From an uncultured Bacteroides sp. (GTDB taxonomy: Bacteria > Bacteroidota > Bacteroidia > Bacteroidales > Bacteroidaceae): DNA of 32,116 nucleotides. The notes under the pieces are model-generated. The model saw only the letters and a list, made by a program, of their open reading frames with translations. It was not told where the DNA came from and did no database searches. The position numbers and the translations under genes are program-made. Below are positions 8,527 through 16,273 of the stretch, piece after piece (position 1 is the first letter of the stretch; each line of letters begins with the position of its first letter). Location of the stretch: assembly GCA_900542985.1 (NCBI GenBank), contig UQPQ01000031.1, positions 1 through 32,116 of the forward strand, written 5' to 3'.

Positions 8527-9105
8527 ATGGAAGATTTCGTAGCACTGTTTTGTCGCAAATATCAGTGGCCTGTACAGATGGTAATGATGCTGATGGAAAA
8601 AATGGAAAGAGTGATATACACCCGTGGTGAGTGCCTGGTAAGAGAAGGGGAGCTGAATACCGATTTCCATTTGATAGCCGAAGGTATCTGGCGAGGGCAT
8701 TATCTGCGCGATGGAGTCGACCTTTCCGTATGGTTTGCTTCTCGGGGGGAAGCGTTGTTTTCTACATGGGGATACGTAGCAGGACGTCCTGCCAGAGTGA
8801 CGATTGAAGCCATGAGCACAAGTACCATTTACCGGATTCCAAAGGCAAAGTTGGAAGCTTTCTTCTCTTCGTCTGTAGAGTGTGCCAATTTGGGCAGACG
8901 ACTCTTTGAACACGATTTTATGACTTTTGAGGAGGAATTGATAAATGGTGGTGCTACACAGGCCAAGGAACGCTATCTGGCTCTGCTGGAGAGAAATCCC
9001 CAGCTTCTTCAGCATGTACCGTTGAAGCACATTGCTTCCTATCTGTATGTCACACCTCAGTCGTTAAGCCGCATCCGGTCGGAGTTGGTGAAAAACAAAA
9101 AGTAA
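8527..9105 (+). CDS. Crp/Fnr family transcriptional regulator
   Basis: This 192-residue protein has an N-terminal cyclic-nucleotide-binding-like beta-roll (about residues 25-115, with YTRGECLVREGE and FHLIAEGIWRGHY) and a C-terminal helix-turn-helix at about 164-188 (VPLKHIASYLYVTPQSLSRI). It lacks the cysteines of an Fe-S FNR sensor, and the arginine/serine cAMP-binding signature of true Crp is not evident, so the ligand is unknown. Proteins of this short type are numerous in Bacteroides. Its position directly after the MATE gene suggests that it may regulate the exporter, which is an inference. Confidence 0.88.
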   Translation: MEDFVALFCRKYQWPVQMVMMLMEKMERVIYTRGECLVREGELNTDFHLIAEGIWRGHYLRDGVDLSVWFASRGEALFSTWGYVAGRPARVTIEAMSTSTIYRIPKAKLEAFFSSSVECANLGRRLFEHDFMTFEEELINGGATQAKERYLALLERNPQLLQHVPLKHIASYLYVTPQSLSRIRSELVKNKK

Positions 9106-9123
9106 AACTTGTGGCTTTGATTG

Positions 9124-9154
9124 TTGGAAGATTTTGTATGAATCTTTACATTTG
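9124..9154 (+). promoter_or_regulatory. Promoter of the fucosidase gene
   Basis: TTG at 9124-9126, a 20-base spacer, then TACATTTG at 9147-9154 fit the Bacteroides -33/-7 pattern well. Transcription would start near 9161, so the upstream in-frame GTG at 9154 cannot be the start codon. Confidence 0.65.
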
Positions 9155-9189
9155 TGTCCGATATTCTAAAATATACAATTTTTTATTCT

Positions 9190-10527
9190 ATGGAAACTAT
9201 GAAAACACGTACATCTCGTTGTTTGTGGGGAATGTGTCTTGGTACTTTCTTGGGCGTTTCTTCCCTGTTTTCACAAAACGAAAGCGCTGTATATCAGCCT
9301 GCACCGGAGAATCTGCAGGCGCGCGAAGTCTTTAAGGACAATAAATTCGGTATTTTCCTGCATTGGGGTATCTACAGTATGTTCGGTCAGGGCGAATGGT
9401 ATATGCAGAACGAAAACATCGACTGCCATGAATATGCCAAGGCTGCTTCCGGATTTTATCCTGCAAAGTTTAATGCACACGACTGGGTAGCTGCAATCAA
9501 GGATGCCGGTGCGAAATATATCTGTATTACTACCCGTCATCATGATGGATTCTCGATGTTCGATACCCGTTATTCCGATTATGATATTGTAGATGCTACT
9601 CCTTTCAAGCGCGATATTCTGAAAGAGTTGGCAGACGAGTGCCACAAGCAGGGTATCAAACTGCATCTGTATTATTCGCATCTGGACTGGACCAGAGAAG
9701 ATTATTATCCGCTGGGAAGAACCGGACATGGTACCGGACGTACCGGACACGGAGAGTGGAAAACATATTATCAGTTCATGAATAATCAGCTCACCGAATT
9801 GCTGACAAATTACGGTGAAATTGGAGCTATCTGGTTTGATGGTTGGTGGGATCACGATATACACCCGGATTTTGATTGGGGACTGGATGAGCAGTATGCA
9901 CTGATTCACCGTCTGCAGCCGGCTTGTCTGATAGGTAACAATCATCATCAGACTCCGTTTGAAGGTGAGGATTTTCAGATGTTCGAGCGCGATTTGCCAG
10001 GTGAAAACAAGGCGGGGCTTTCCGGTCAGGCAATTGGCTCTTTACCATTGGAAACATGCGAAACCATGAATGGTATGTGGGGATACCGTGTAAAAGACCA
10101 GAATTATAAGTCTGTTCCTACGTTGATTCGTTTGCTGGTACGTGCGGCAGGTAAGGGAGCTAACCTTTTGATGAATATCGGCCCGCAGCCGAACGGGGAA
10201 TTACCGGCAGTAGCTGTAGAGCGTCTGAAAGGAATGGGAGAATGGATGAAGAAATATGGAGAGACTGTGTATGGAACAGAAGCAGGTGATGTGATGACTG
10301 CCGATTGGGGTACGACTACCCGAAAGGGAAATACTCTTTATGTACATATTCTTTCTGACAAGATGCCCAAGTTGATTACGCTCCCCTTAAATAACAAGGT
10401 AACCGATGCCTATCTGTTCGATTCCGGTGAAAAAGTAAGCCGTGAAACCGTCAAGGGAGGTATCGTATTGCATACAGCTTCGCTTACTCCGGATACAGAC
10501 CGTATCGTGGTGCTGAAATTGAAGTAA
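9190..10527 (+). CDS. Secreted alpha-L-fucosidase, GH29
   Basis: This enzyme is predicted to release terminal L-fucose from host or dietary glycans. The 445-residue protein has a signal peptide (hydrophobic segment ending SSLFSQ, about residues 12-29) and the GH29 barrel: KFGIFLHWGIYS, ITTRHHDGFSMFD, KLHLYYSHLDW and GAIWFDGWWDHD. D217 in IWFDG matches the family nucleophile; the acid/base residue is not placed. The start is taken at 9190, because the promoter lies after the next upstream start. An ATG at 9199 gives a cleaner signal-peptide n-region and is equally plausible. It stands alone, with its own promoter and terminator and no susC/susD or sulfatase genes nearby. Confidence 0.95.
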   Translation: METMKTRTSRCLWGMCLGTFLGVSSLFSQNESAVYQPAPENLQAREVFKDNKFGIFLHWGIYSMFGQGEWYMQNENIDCHEYAKAASGFYPAKFNAHDWVAAIKDAGAKYICITTRHHDGFSMFDTRYSDYDIVDATPFKRDILKELADECHKQGIKLHLYYSHLDWTREDYYPLGRTGHGTGRTGHGEWKTYYQFMNNQLTELLTNYGEIGAIWFDGWWDHDIHPDFDWGLDEQYALIHRLQPACLIGNNHHQTPFEGEDFQMFERDLPGENKAGLSGQAIGSLPLETCETMNGMWGYRVKDQNYKSVPTLIRLLVRAAGKGANLLMNIGPQPNGELPAVAVERLKGMGEWMKKYGETVYGTEAGDVMTADWGTTTRKGNTLYVHILSDKMPKLITLPLNNKVTDAYLFDSGEKVSRETVKGGIVLHTASLTPDTDRIVVLKLK

Positions 10528-10572
10528 AACGGAGGCGCTGCTTCCTTGTAATAAGATGAAGTAAAAATGCTT

Positions 10573-10616
10573 GAAAGCCATTTCCAGAGGAAGTCTTCTT
10601 TTGGAGATGGCTTTTT
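10573..10616 (+). terminator. Rho-independent terminator after the fucosidase gene
   Basis: A 13-bp stem is formed by 10574-10586 and 10602-10614, with one G-U pair. A small inner hairpin sits in the loop, and a T5 run follows the stem at 10612-10616. Confidence 0.75.
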
Positions 10617-10684
10617 CTGAAATTATGAGATAAAGCTGAAGAATATAAGCCGCCTATTGTTTTAATGCCATAAAAAATACAACT

Positions 10685-11917
10685 ATGAATAAATTTTTTT
10701 CGCTTTGGTCAATTGTATTATTTTATTGCGGTATAATTGCTGCACAATCAATAAGCATTGATTATAATAACCCATTATGGGCGTTTGATTATATGCGCGA
10801 AGCATGGAAAAACAATATGGATTTTTGGGAAACGGAACATAAAATACAATTTGATAGTACTCATGTAAAAACAGAGTTTCGTGACTATTACGGACAGGCA
10901 TTAATGACGGTTCAAACTTTCAATGGCAGAATATTAGAGAAAGACAGAACAAATTTTCTTTTTCGTAGTCCTACACAAAAACTCAAGCAAAGTGAAATGT
11001 TGAGTGAGGCAATTCATCCGGAAAATGCTAACGACTTTATTTTGAAGAATGTTTTGGACGAGATGATAATCATGTTCAATGAAGCGCATCTATATCCGCA
11101 ACATCGCACTTTTATCAACTCTTTGTTGAAGGATTTATATGACAATGGTTACAGACATCTTTTTATGGAAGCTTTATCTCCTGAATATACAGATATCACT
11201 TATCCGGAAAGAGAAATGGGTATCTATACCAATGAACCATGTATGGCAAATCTTGTAAGAAATGCTGTTCAGACAGGTTTCAAATTACATGCTTATGACG
11301 GTTATGCATATAAAAACAGAGATTCTGTATCGGCAGAAAATATATACAAAGTTGTCCAAGATAATCCTCAGGATAAATTCTTGATCATATGCGGATTTGA
11401 TCACAATAATGAAAACCGCTCTCAATCACTTGCTTCCTATCTCGACAAAATAGCTCAGATAAATCCTTTTACCATTGATCTGACCGTTTATTCAGAACCT
11501 GAATCAAGTAACTATTATAATGAACTTATAGATTATTATCATATCAAAGTTCCTACTGTACTGACAGATACAAACAACAAGCCATTGAACATGAAAAATT
11601 CATCCGGAAGAGACCTTTATGTGGTTTTTCCGCATACTGGGTATGTCCACGGCTATCCACAATGGATGATAAATCAAAGAGAGAATAAATTTGACTCATT
11701 GAAATTCTCTGATTATGATGTTGCAAAAGTATATATAAAAGAAGAACTTGTGCATGTCAAATCTCCAATTCCATATTCTTTTAAATATAAATATGGAAAG
11801 AGTGATAACACTATACTTGTTCCTTTAAAGGATTATATCATCAGGTTTTATAAACTAAAAGATGGAAGGTTGGATTTTGTTGGAAGTTATGATAGGAATA
11901 CTATTATCTCACACTAG
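10685..11917 (+). CDS. Exported ChaN/EreA (Tiki superfamily)-like protein
   Basis: The 410-residue protein has a signal peptide (residues 1-20, cleavage likely after IIAA). I do not recognise a named family with certainty. Several motifs resemble the EreA/ChaN/TraB fold group, which includes erythromycin esterases and haem-binding lipoproteins: FNEAHLYPQHR (E133, H135, H140), a strand HLFMEAL (E162), GIYTNEPCMANLVRNAVQTGFKLHAYD, and ICGFDHN (H240). In that group, glutamate and histidines at such places line the active or metal site. The C-terminal 150 residues look like a beta-rich addition. Codon use is AT-rich, like the next two genes and unlike the fucosidase before it. The substrate is unknown. 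No clear promoter box is visible upstream. Confidence 0.6.
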   Translation: MNKFFSLWSIVLFYCGIIAAQSISIDYNNPLWAFDYMREAWKNNMDFWETEHKIQFDSTHVKTEFRDYYGQALMTVQTFNGRILEKDRTNFLFRSPTQKLKQSEMLSEAIHPENANDFILKNVLDEMIIMFNEAHLYPQHRTFINSLLKDLYDNGYRHLFMEALSPEYTDITYPEREMGIYTNEPCMANLVRNAVQTGFKLHAYDGYAYKNRDSVSAENIYKVVQDNPQDKFLIICGFDHNNENRSQSLASYLDKIAQINPFTIDLTVYSEPESSNYYNELIDYYHIKVPTVLTDTNNKPLNMKNSSGRDLYVVFPHTGYVHGYPQWMINQRENKFDSLKFSDYDVAKVYIKEELVHVKSPIPYSFKYKYGKSDNTILVPLKDYIIRFYKLKDGRLDFVGSYDRNTIISH

Positions 11918-12107
11918 AAATGTTCAAATGAATATAGTACTTTGAAAAAAACTGCTTTAAGAATGATTAGTTTATTGATTGTCATTGTTACGAATTACTG
12001 AAATCATTCACTATATAGGAGACATTAATATGAAAAGTTTTATTTTACTTCTATTTATAGCTATATTCAGCAAGTTAAGAAATAGTATTAACCTGATAAA
12101 TGACAGA

Positions 12108-13394
12108 ATGAATAGAAGATATATAATATATTGCTTACTTTTTTTGCTTTTATGTAATGCCTCTTTTGGGCAAAAATTAAGTTCTGCCCAGCAAATAGCT
12201 GATTTTGATACTTTATGTACAAACATGGAATGTGTACACCCGGATCTTTATCTCTATCAGTCAAGAAAAGAATATGAAAACAATAAAGCACAGATTAAGG
12301 CTTCACTGACTGATTCTATCAGCATATCCGACTTTTATCTGAAAATAGCTCCTTTTATGGCAAAGATAAAGGATGGACATAGCATGATGCTGCCACCTAT
12401 TACCAAGACCCTTATTGCTTACGCAAAGAAAGATGGTAATACCATGCCATTGAGAATAAAAGCATCTGGAGATTTCTTTATTGTAGAATATCCAGTGATT
12501 GATAATTTCGGAGTTTGTGAAGGTGATACGATTCTCGGTATAAACGGTATCCGTTCAAAAGATATACTTGAACGGATGTATAGCCTTTGGGGCTCGGAGA
12601 AAGGTAATGGCATAAAAGAAGGCAGTGTAAACGCCTATTGGTCTCCATTGTTATGGTACATGTACAGATGGGGCGAGTCGTATGATTTTACGGTGAAACG
12701 TGGAGATAAAATGGAAGAGATACGTATGGAAGGAGTTCCGCAAAGTGTGGCCTTAAAGGTCATTAAGGAAAGACAATCTAAGAAAAAACTTGAAAGTTTC
12801 AGTTGCAGTTTCTCCTCCGATTTTACAAAGGCAACTCTCACTATTCGCAATGTATTTCAAGATGCTGAATTAAAGGCATTTTGTGATTCAGTTTTTAAGG
12901 AAATACATCGTAGAAAAATAAAGGATATAACCATTGATTTACGAAATAATACAGGCGGTTCAAGTAAGTGTGTGGAAAGGCTTATTTCCTATTTCCCACA
13001 TCCAGACTATTCGTTATATTCGGAAAGCCAGTTAAAGGTTAGTTCATATTCTAAAATCTATAATAGAGGCAGACATCCGGAGATTTACAGTCAAATCTGC
13101 AATTTGCCGGACAGAGAACTTTTTGTGATAAAAGATATTCCCGTCAAGAGTAATTTGAAAGAAGTTAATCTGTATCATGGTAAAACAACTATTCTGGTAA
13201 ATAACAAAACTTATTCCGGGGCTTCTACTTTGGCTCATACGATGAAGAAGTTAGGCATTGCAAGTGTGGAAGGAGAAACAGGATGCCCTGATGTATATTT
13301 CGGTAACTCTCTACATTTTACATTGCCAAATTCCAAGATAGATTATTATATTAGTCTTTCTAAATTTTACGAATCAACACAGTTGACAAAATGA
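12108..13394 (+). CDS. Exported S41-family peptidase-like protein
   Basis: This 428-residue protein has a signal peptide (residues 1-21, ending NASFG). It resembles tail-specific (S41) peptidases: an N-terminal helical part with KIKDGHSMMLPP (H91), a PDZ-like middle (about 120-205, with EGDTILGINGI), then DLRNNTGGSS (277-286) and TYSGASTLAHTMKKLG, where S370 takes the place of the catalytic serine. GETG follows at 389-392. The lysine of classical Ser-Lys CtpA enzymes is not visible, so it may be of the tricorn/IRBP-like type or altered in activity. The frame continues upstream: an ATG at 12030 has a Shine-Dalgarno-like AGGAGA and would add a second hydrophobic segment. The stop overlaps the next gene as ATGA. 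Confidence 0.75.
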   Translation: MNRRYIIYCLLFLLLCNASFGQKLSSAQQIADFDTLCTNMECVHPDLYLYQSRKEYENNKAQIKASLTDSISISDFYLKIAPFMAKIKDGHSMMLPPITKTLIAYAKKDGNTMPLRIKASGDFFIVEYPVIDNFGVCEGDTILGINGIRSKDILERMYSLWGSEKGNGIKEGSVNAYWSPLLWYMYRWGESYDFTVKRGDKMEEIRMEGVPQSVALKVIKERQSKKKLESFSCSFSSDFTKATLTIRNVFQDAELKAFCDSVFKEIHRRKIKDITIDLRNNTGGSSKCVERLISYFPHPDYSLYSESQLKVSSYSKIYNRGRHPEIYSQICNLPDRELFVIKDIPVKSNLKEVNLYHGKTTILVNNKTYSGASTLAHTMKKLGIASVEGETGCPDVYFGNSLHFTLPNSKIDYYISLSKFYESTQLTK

Positions 13395-14488
13395 AAAAAA
13401 GTCTTTTAATTTTTGCCTTGTTTATTGCATGTTTTTGTGTAAAGGCACAGTCTGTAATTCCGCAGGTAAATGAAAATGTGGAACTGATGAGTATCTTGTC
13501 CCGTATAGCCGGATTTCCTGAATATAAGATGGATATGGCAGGTCAATATATAAAAGACATAGATTGTTATTTTAAGGATAATACAGAACATCCAGCTGTG
13601 CAGTATATGCAAGAGCTTCGGAATAAGTATAGAATTTCTTTTGATGCAGTCATGTCGATGGCTATACATTTGGAAAACCGTAATGGCATACTTTCATTAT
13701 TAGAGGAAGATATCCCTACATTAGAGAAAAGATGGAAAGATGTGGATAAGAGTGAATTTCTGTCTTATCTCAATAATTTTTATAAAGACTCTAAATTCAA
13801 TGAGTTTTTCAATGCCCATAAAGACTTTTATACAAAAGGTATTGAGTCTTATCAGGATAATGTTATTAATCATTTTGATATAAACTGGTATGCCGATTTT
13901 TATGGCAATGAACCTCAAGAAAGTTTTTCTGTGATAATCGGATTCTGTAATGGTGGCGGAAACTATGGTGTAAATAGACAACTGACAGGCAAAATGAAGG
14001 AAGTTTTTGCCATTGTTGGTTATTATGTAGATAAAAAAGATATGCCAATGTATAGCAAGGAATATCTGCCTACACTAATTCATGAATTTAACCATTCTTT
14101 TATCAATCATTATTTGGATGAAAACAAATATCCAGAATATGTAAGGCAACTTGAAGTTGCAGCAACAGATTTGTTTAGGTCGTCACAATGGAGTATGTCA
14201 AGACAGGCTTACAATAACTGGAAAACAATGGTAAATGAATCACTTGTCCGTGCTGCAGTTATCTGTTATATGTTGGATAAGAAATACAAACCGGAAGAAA
14301 TAAAAAACGAATTGCTAGAACAAGTGCAACGAAATTTCAGATGGATGCCGGAATTGGTCAGCCTGCTAAGAAAATACGAAAAGGAGCAATCAAAATATGG
14401 TAACTTTGAAAATTTCTATCCGAATGTGATAGACTTCTTCAAAGTATATGCTAAGAAGGAAAATGAAAGATGTGATGTGATTGGATGA
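13391..14488 (+). CDS. Exported HExxH metallopeptidase-like protein (DUF4932-type)
   Basis: This 365-residue protein has a signal peptide (residues 1-19, ending CVKA). It carries a zinc-peptidase motif HEFNH (H231, E232, H235), and E283 in VNESLVRAA, about 50 residues later, could be the third zinc ligand as in gluzincins. The arrangement, together with a preceding strand containing NGGGNYGV, resembles DUF4932 proteins of Bacteroidota; that name is from memory and not checked. It overlaps the S41-like gene by four bases (ATGA), so the two are probably translated together and may act on a common target. Both are AT-rich. The substrate is unknown. Confidence 0.75.
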   Translation: MKKSLLIFALFIACFCVKAQSVIPQVNENVELMSILSRIAGFPEYKMDMAGQYIKDIDCYFKDNTEHPAVQYMQELRNKYRISFDAVMSMAIHLENRNGILSLLEEDIPTLEKRWKDVDKSEFLSYLNNFYKDSKFNEFFNAHKDFYTKGIESYQDNVINHFDINWYADFYGNEPQESFSVIIGFCNGGGNYGVNRQLTGKMKEVFAIVGYYVDKKDMPMYSKEYLPTLIHEFNHSFINHYLDENKYPEYVRQLEVAATDLFRSSQWSMSRQAYNNWKTMVNESLVRAAVICYMLDKKYKPEEIKNELLEQVQRNFRWMPELVSLLRKYEKEQSKYGNFENFYPNVIDFFKVYAKKENERCDVIG

Positions 14489-14531
14489 AAGAATGAGTCC
14501 TCTATAAAATGAGTTCTTATCAGAGAAATAT

Positions 14532-14569
14532 AAAAGATAAGACGCATCGGAAAGTTGCATTTATCTTTT
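14532..14569. terminator. Terminator between convergent genes
   Basis: Arms 14532-14546 and 14556-14569 form a stem of about 14 bp with one bulge. T-runs leave on both strands, so it can end the DUF4932-type transcript (plus) and the ybaN-like transcript (minus). It overlaps the ybaN-like stop codon. Confidence 0.7.
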
Positions 14570-14926
14570 TGTCTTGAACGAGAGCAGATAGCAGGTGACA
14601 CCGATGGCGATGAGCCCCAACAGGAGTTTCATCCAGCAGGCCGGAAGCAGGAAAAAGATGCAATGCAGACAGGTAATCCACAATAATGAAATAGACAGGA
14701 TTTTAGCTCGCAAAGGAATGGAACGTTCTTCTCTGAAATTGCGGATATAGGGTCCCAATTGTTTATGGTTGAGCAGCCATCGGTACAAACGTGGAGAACC
14801 TTGGAAAAATAAGGCGGCTGAAAGAAGCAGGAAAGGGGTAGTAGGCAGCAGAGGGATAAATATTCCGATAATCCCTAAAGTCAGAAAAACGATGCCTGAT
14901 GTAATGCAGAGGTATCTTTTAATCAT
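14561..14926 (-). CDS. YbaN family (DUF454) inner-membrane protein
   Basis: This 121-residue protein has about four membrane segments. The N-terminal block LGIIGIFIPLLPTTPFLLLSAALF, followed by GSPRLYRWLLNHKQLGPYI, is the signature of DUF454/YbaN proteins. Their function is not established. Length is normal. A TAnnTTTG box lies 51 bases before the start. It is followed by the shared terminator and is the only gene of its unit unless transcription reads through from the GNAT gene across the 21-bp repeat array. Confidence 0.88.
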   Translation of the reverse strand: MIKRYLCITSGIVFLTLGIIGIFIPLLPTTPFLLLSAALFFQGSPRLYRWLLNHKQLGPYIRNFREERSIPLRAKILSISLLWITCLHCIFFLLPACWMKLLLGLIAIGVTCYLLSFKTKR

Positions 14927-14977
14927 GATTTCCTATGTTGCTTCTTTCCTGTTTTGTTCTGAATAATTGTAAAAATA

Positions 14978-14985
14978 CAAAAATA
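14978..14985 (-). promoter_or_regulatory. Possible promoter of the ybaN-like gene (-7 box)
   Basis: The minus strand reads TATTTTTG, a full TAnnTTTG match, 51 bases before the ATG. No clear -33 element was found. The region is AT-rich, which lowers confidence. Confidence 0.4.
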
Positions 14986-15069
14986 GAAATTTATTCGGGA
15001 TAATGGATGCAGTTGCGGGTTAAATAAGAATTCCGATACAAATAAAAGTAAGAACCTGCTGTATATAGA

Positions 15070-15191
15070 AGGACTGAACTATACAGGTGAATAGCTTTAT
15101 CCGACGACGTCGTTTCTATAATCGACGTCGTTGATTGTAAAAACGGCGGTGCCGGTTGTATAGCCGACGTCGCCGATTGCAGTTCAGTTCT
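15070..15191. repeat. Four tandem 21-bp hairpin units inside an 11-bp stem
   Basis: Four contiguous degenerate 21-bp units occupy 15096-15116, 15117-15137, 15138-15158 and 15159-15179. Each has a GACGTC-like core that can form a mini-hairpin with a 3-base loop: CGAC/GTCG, CGAC/GTTG, CGGC/GCCG, and CGAC/GCCG with one mismatch. Differences between units often keep pairing (A-T against G-C, G-T against G-C). The array is enclosed by complementary segments 15070-15080 and 15181-15191 (11 bp, one G-U), and on the plus strand a T6 run follows at 15194-15199. The layout suggests a multi-branched RNA or a palindromic protein-binding array. It lies in the 307-base gap between the ybaN-like and GNAT genes. 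Confidence 0.7.
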
Positions 15192-15233
15192 AATTTTTTC
15201 GGACTTTCCGACTATATGGGTAAAGAATATACT

Positions 15234-15734
15234 TTATTGCAAGTCCAATCCCATGATATAATCGTTCATGTAGTATCCGTTTCCTATCGGGAAGTCTCCT
15301 TCGCTGACTTTTTTCATCCCCATGTGCTCATAAAATCCAAGAGCCGGATTGTGCCGGTTTACATTCAGTTCCATGCGGCAAGGGGCGGGGTGTAGCGCTT
15401 TGATGCCGGCAATGGCCTGTTCGAACAGCTTTTTCCCTATCCGGTCTTTCTGGAAGCGGGGGAGGACATAGATTTTCTGAAGATGGAAAAGTGATTCTCC
15501 TTCCTGCTGGATGGAAACATATCCGGCCGCTTCGCCGTCTTTGAAAGCAAGATAATAGATGTGTCCTTCTTCTTCCATCTGCTTTCGGAGGTTTTCAAGG
15601 GAGTACATCCATTCCATCATATACTCGATTTGTTCCGGAGTAAGGATGTTTTTGTAGGTTTCCGGAAATACATTTGCAGCCATCTCGTGTATCAGAGGTA
15701 TATCGGCATAAGTAGCTTGACGTATACTGTACAT
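15234..15734 (-). CDS. GNAT family N-acetyltransferase
   Basis: This 166-residue protein has the acetyl-CoA binding fold: IRQATYADIPLIHEMA at the N-terminus, LAFKDGEAAGYVSIQ (beta 3-4), then HLQKIYVLPRFQKDRIGKKLFEQAI (motif A) and LNVNRHNPALGFYEHMGMKKV (motif B). The QKDRIGK variant of the pyrophosphate loop (Q/RxxGxG/A) is slightly unusual. The start is set at 15734, because the in-frame ATG at 15767 lies inside the -7 box of the promoter. The acceptor substrate is unknown. The nearest gene upstream is the divergent PadR gene. Confidence 0.9.
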   Translation of the reverse strand: MYSIRQATYADIPLIHEMAANVFPETYKNILTPEQIEYMMEWMYSLENLRKQMEEEGHIYYLAFKDGEAAGYVSIQQEGESLFHLQKIYVLPRFQKDRIGKKLFEQAIAGIKALHPAPCRMELNVNRHNPALGFYEHMGMKKVSEGDFPIGNGYYMNDYIMGLDLQ

Positions 15735-15764
15735 AGTTTTTGTTTTAAAGGTTTCTGTTGGCTG

Positions 15765-15772
15765 CAAATGTA
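15765..15772 (-). promoter_or_regulatory. Promoter of the GNAT gene (-7 box)
   Basis: The minus strand reads TACATTTG, a full match, 30 bases before the chosen start. It decides the start codon, as explained for the GNAT gene. Confidence 0.55.
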
Positions 15773-15809
15773 CGGTTTATCTGTATTGCTTCTTTGGTTT
15801 GCGACTTGT

Positions 15810-15857
15810 TTAACATGTTAATTTATATAAAATAAAAGTACCTTGCAATACAAGGTA
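15810..15857 (+). promoter_or_regulatory. Probable PadR operator region
   Basis: Two palindromes lie just upstream of the PadR promoter: a perfect 12-bp one, TTAACATGTTAA, at 15810-15821, and TACCTTG-N5-CAAGGTA at 15839-15857, which ends 13 bases before the -7 box. PadR proteins usually repress their own operon by binding such dyads, so autoregulation is inferred. The sites also face the divergent GNAT gene. Confidence 0.5.
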
Positions 15858-15870
15858 TTGATATAATACA

Positions 15871-15878
15871 TATATTTG
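15871..15878 (+). promoter_or_regulatory. Promoter of the padR-pspC operon (-7 box)
   Basis: TATATTTG is a full TAnnTTTG match, 29 bases before the PadR ATG. The inverted repeat at 15839-15857 covers the expected -33 position. Confidence 0.6.
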
Positions 15879-15907
15879 TGCCATACAAATAAGCAAACTC
15901 AGAAACT

Positions 15908-16273
15908 ATGAATGTAGATAATGTAAAATCGCAAATGCGCAAAGGGATGTTGGAATATTGTATCCTCTTGCTGCTTCATCGGGAGCCGTCGTATGCTTCG
16001 GATATCATACAGAATCTGAAAGAAGCCCGGCTTATTGTGGTGGAAGGAACACTTTACCCGTTGCTTACCCGACTGAAGAATGACGAACTGTTGTCGTACG
16101 AGTGGGTGGAATCGACTCAGGGACCTCCCCGCAAGTATTACAAGCTGACTCCCAAAGGGGAGGAGTTTCTGGCAGGGCTACAGACTGCATGGGATGAACT
16201 TTCGGATACTGTAAATCATTTAAGAACAAAACTTTTAACTGTAAAATACAATGAAAAAAACACTGACTGTTAA
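15908..16273 (+). CDS. PadR family transcriptional regulator
   Basis: This 121-residue winged-helix regulator has the PadR pattern: QMRKGMLEYCILLLL, then SYASDIIQNL, the recognition helix GTLYPLLTRLKNDELL, and the wing STQGPPRKYYKLTPKGEEFL, followed by a short C-terminal helix. It overlaps the PspC-domain gene by 23 bases, a pairing common in Bacteroidota and consistent with a PadR that senses envelope or membrane stress and controls the membrane protein. Palindromes upstream suggest autoregulation. Confidence 0.93.
   Translation: MNVDNVKSQMRKGMLEYCILLLLHREPSYASDIIQNLKEARLIVVEGTLYPLLTRLKNDELLSYEWVESTQGPPRKYYKLTPKGEEFLAGLQTAWDELSDTVNHLRTKLLTVKYNEKNTDC

Noticed and set aside
9761..9948. Minus-strand frame inside the fucosidase gene
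   Set aside because: No domain features; the plus-strand GH29 motifs cover the same bases.
15096..15179. CRISPR array
   Set aside because: The units are contiguous with no spacers between them, are degenerate, and no cas genes are present.
15000..15233. In-frame open stretch after the GNAT stop codon on the minus strand, with heptapeptide-like repeats from the 21-bp units
   Set aside because: It needs stop-codon readthrough. Although it stays open for over 70 codons, composition is biased and the unit changes fit stem pairing better than protein conservation.
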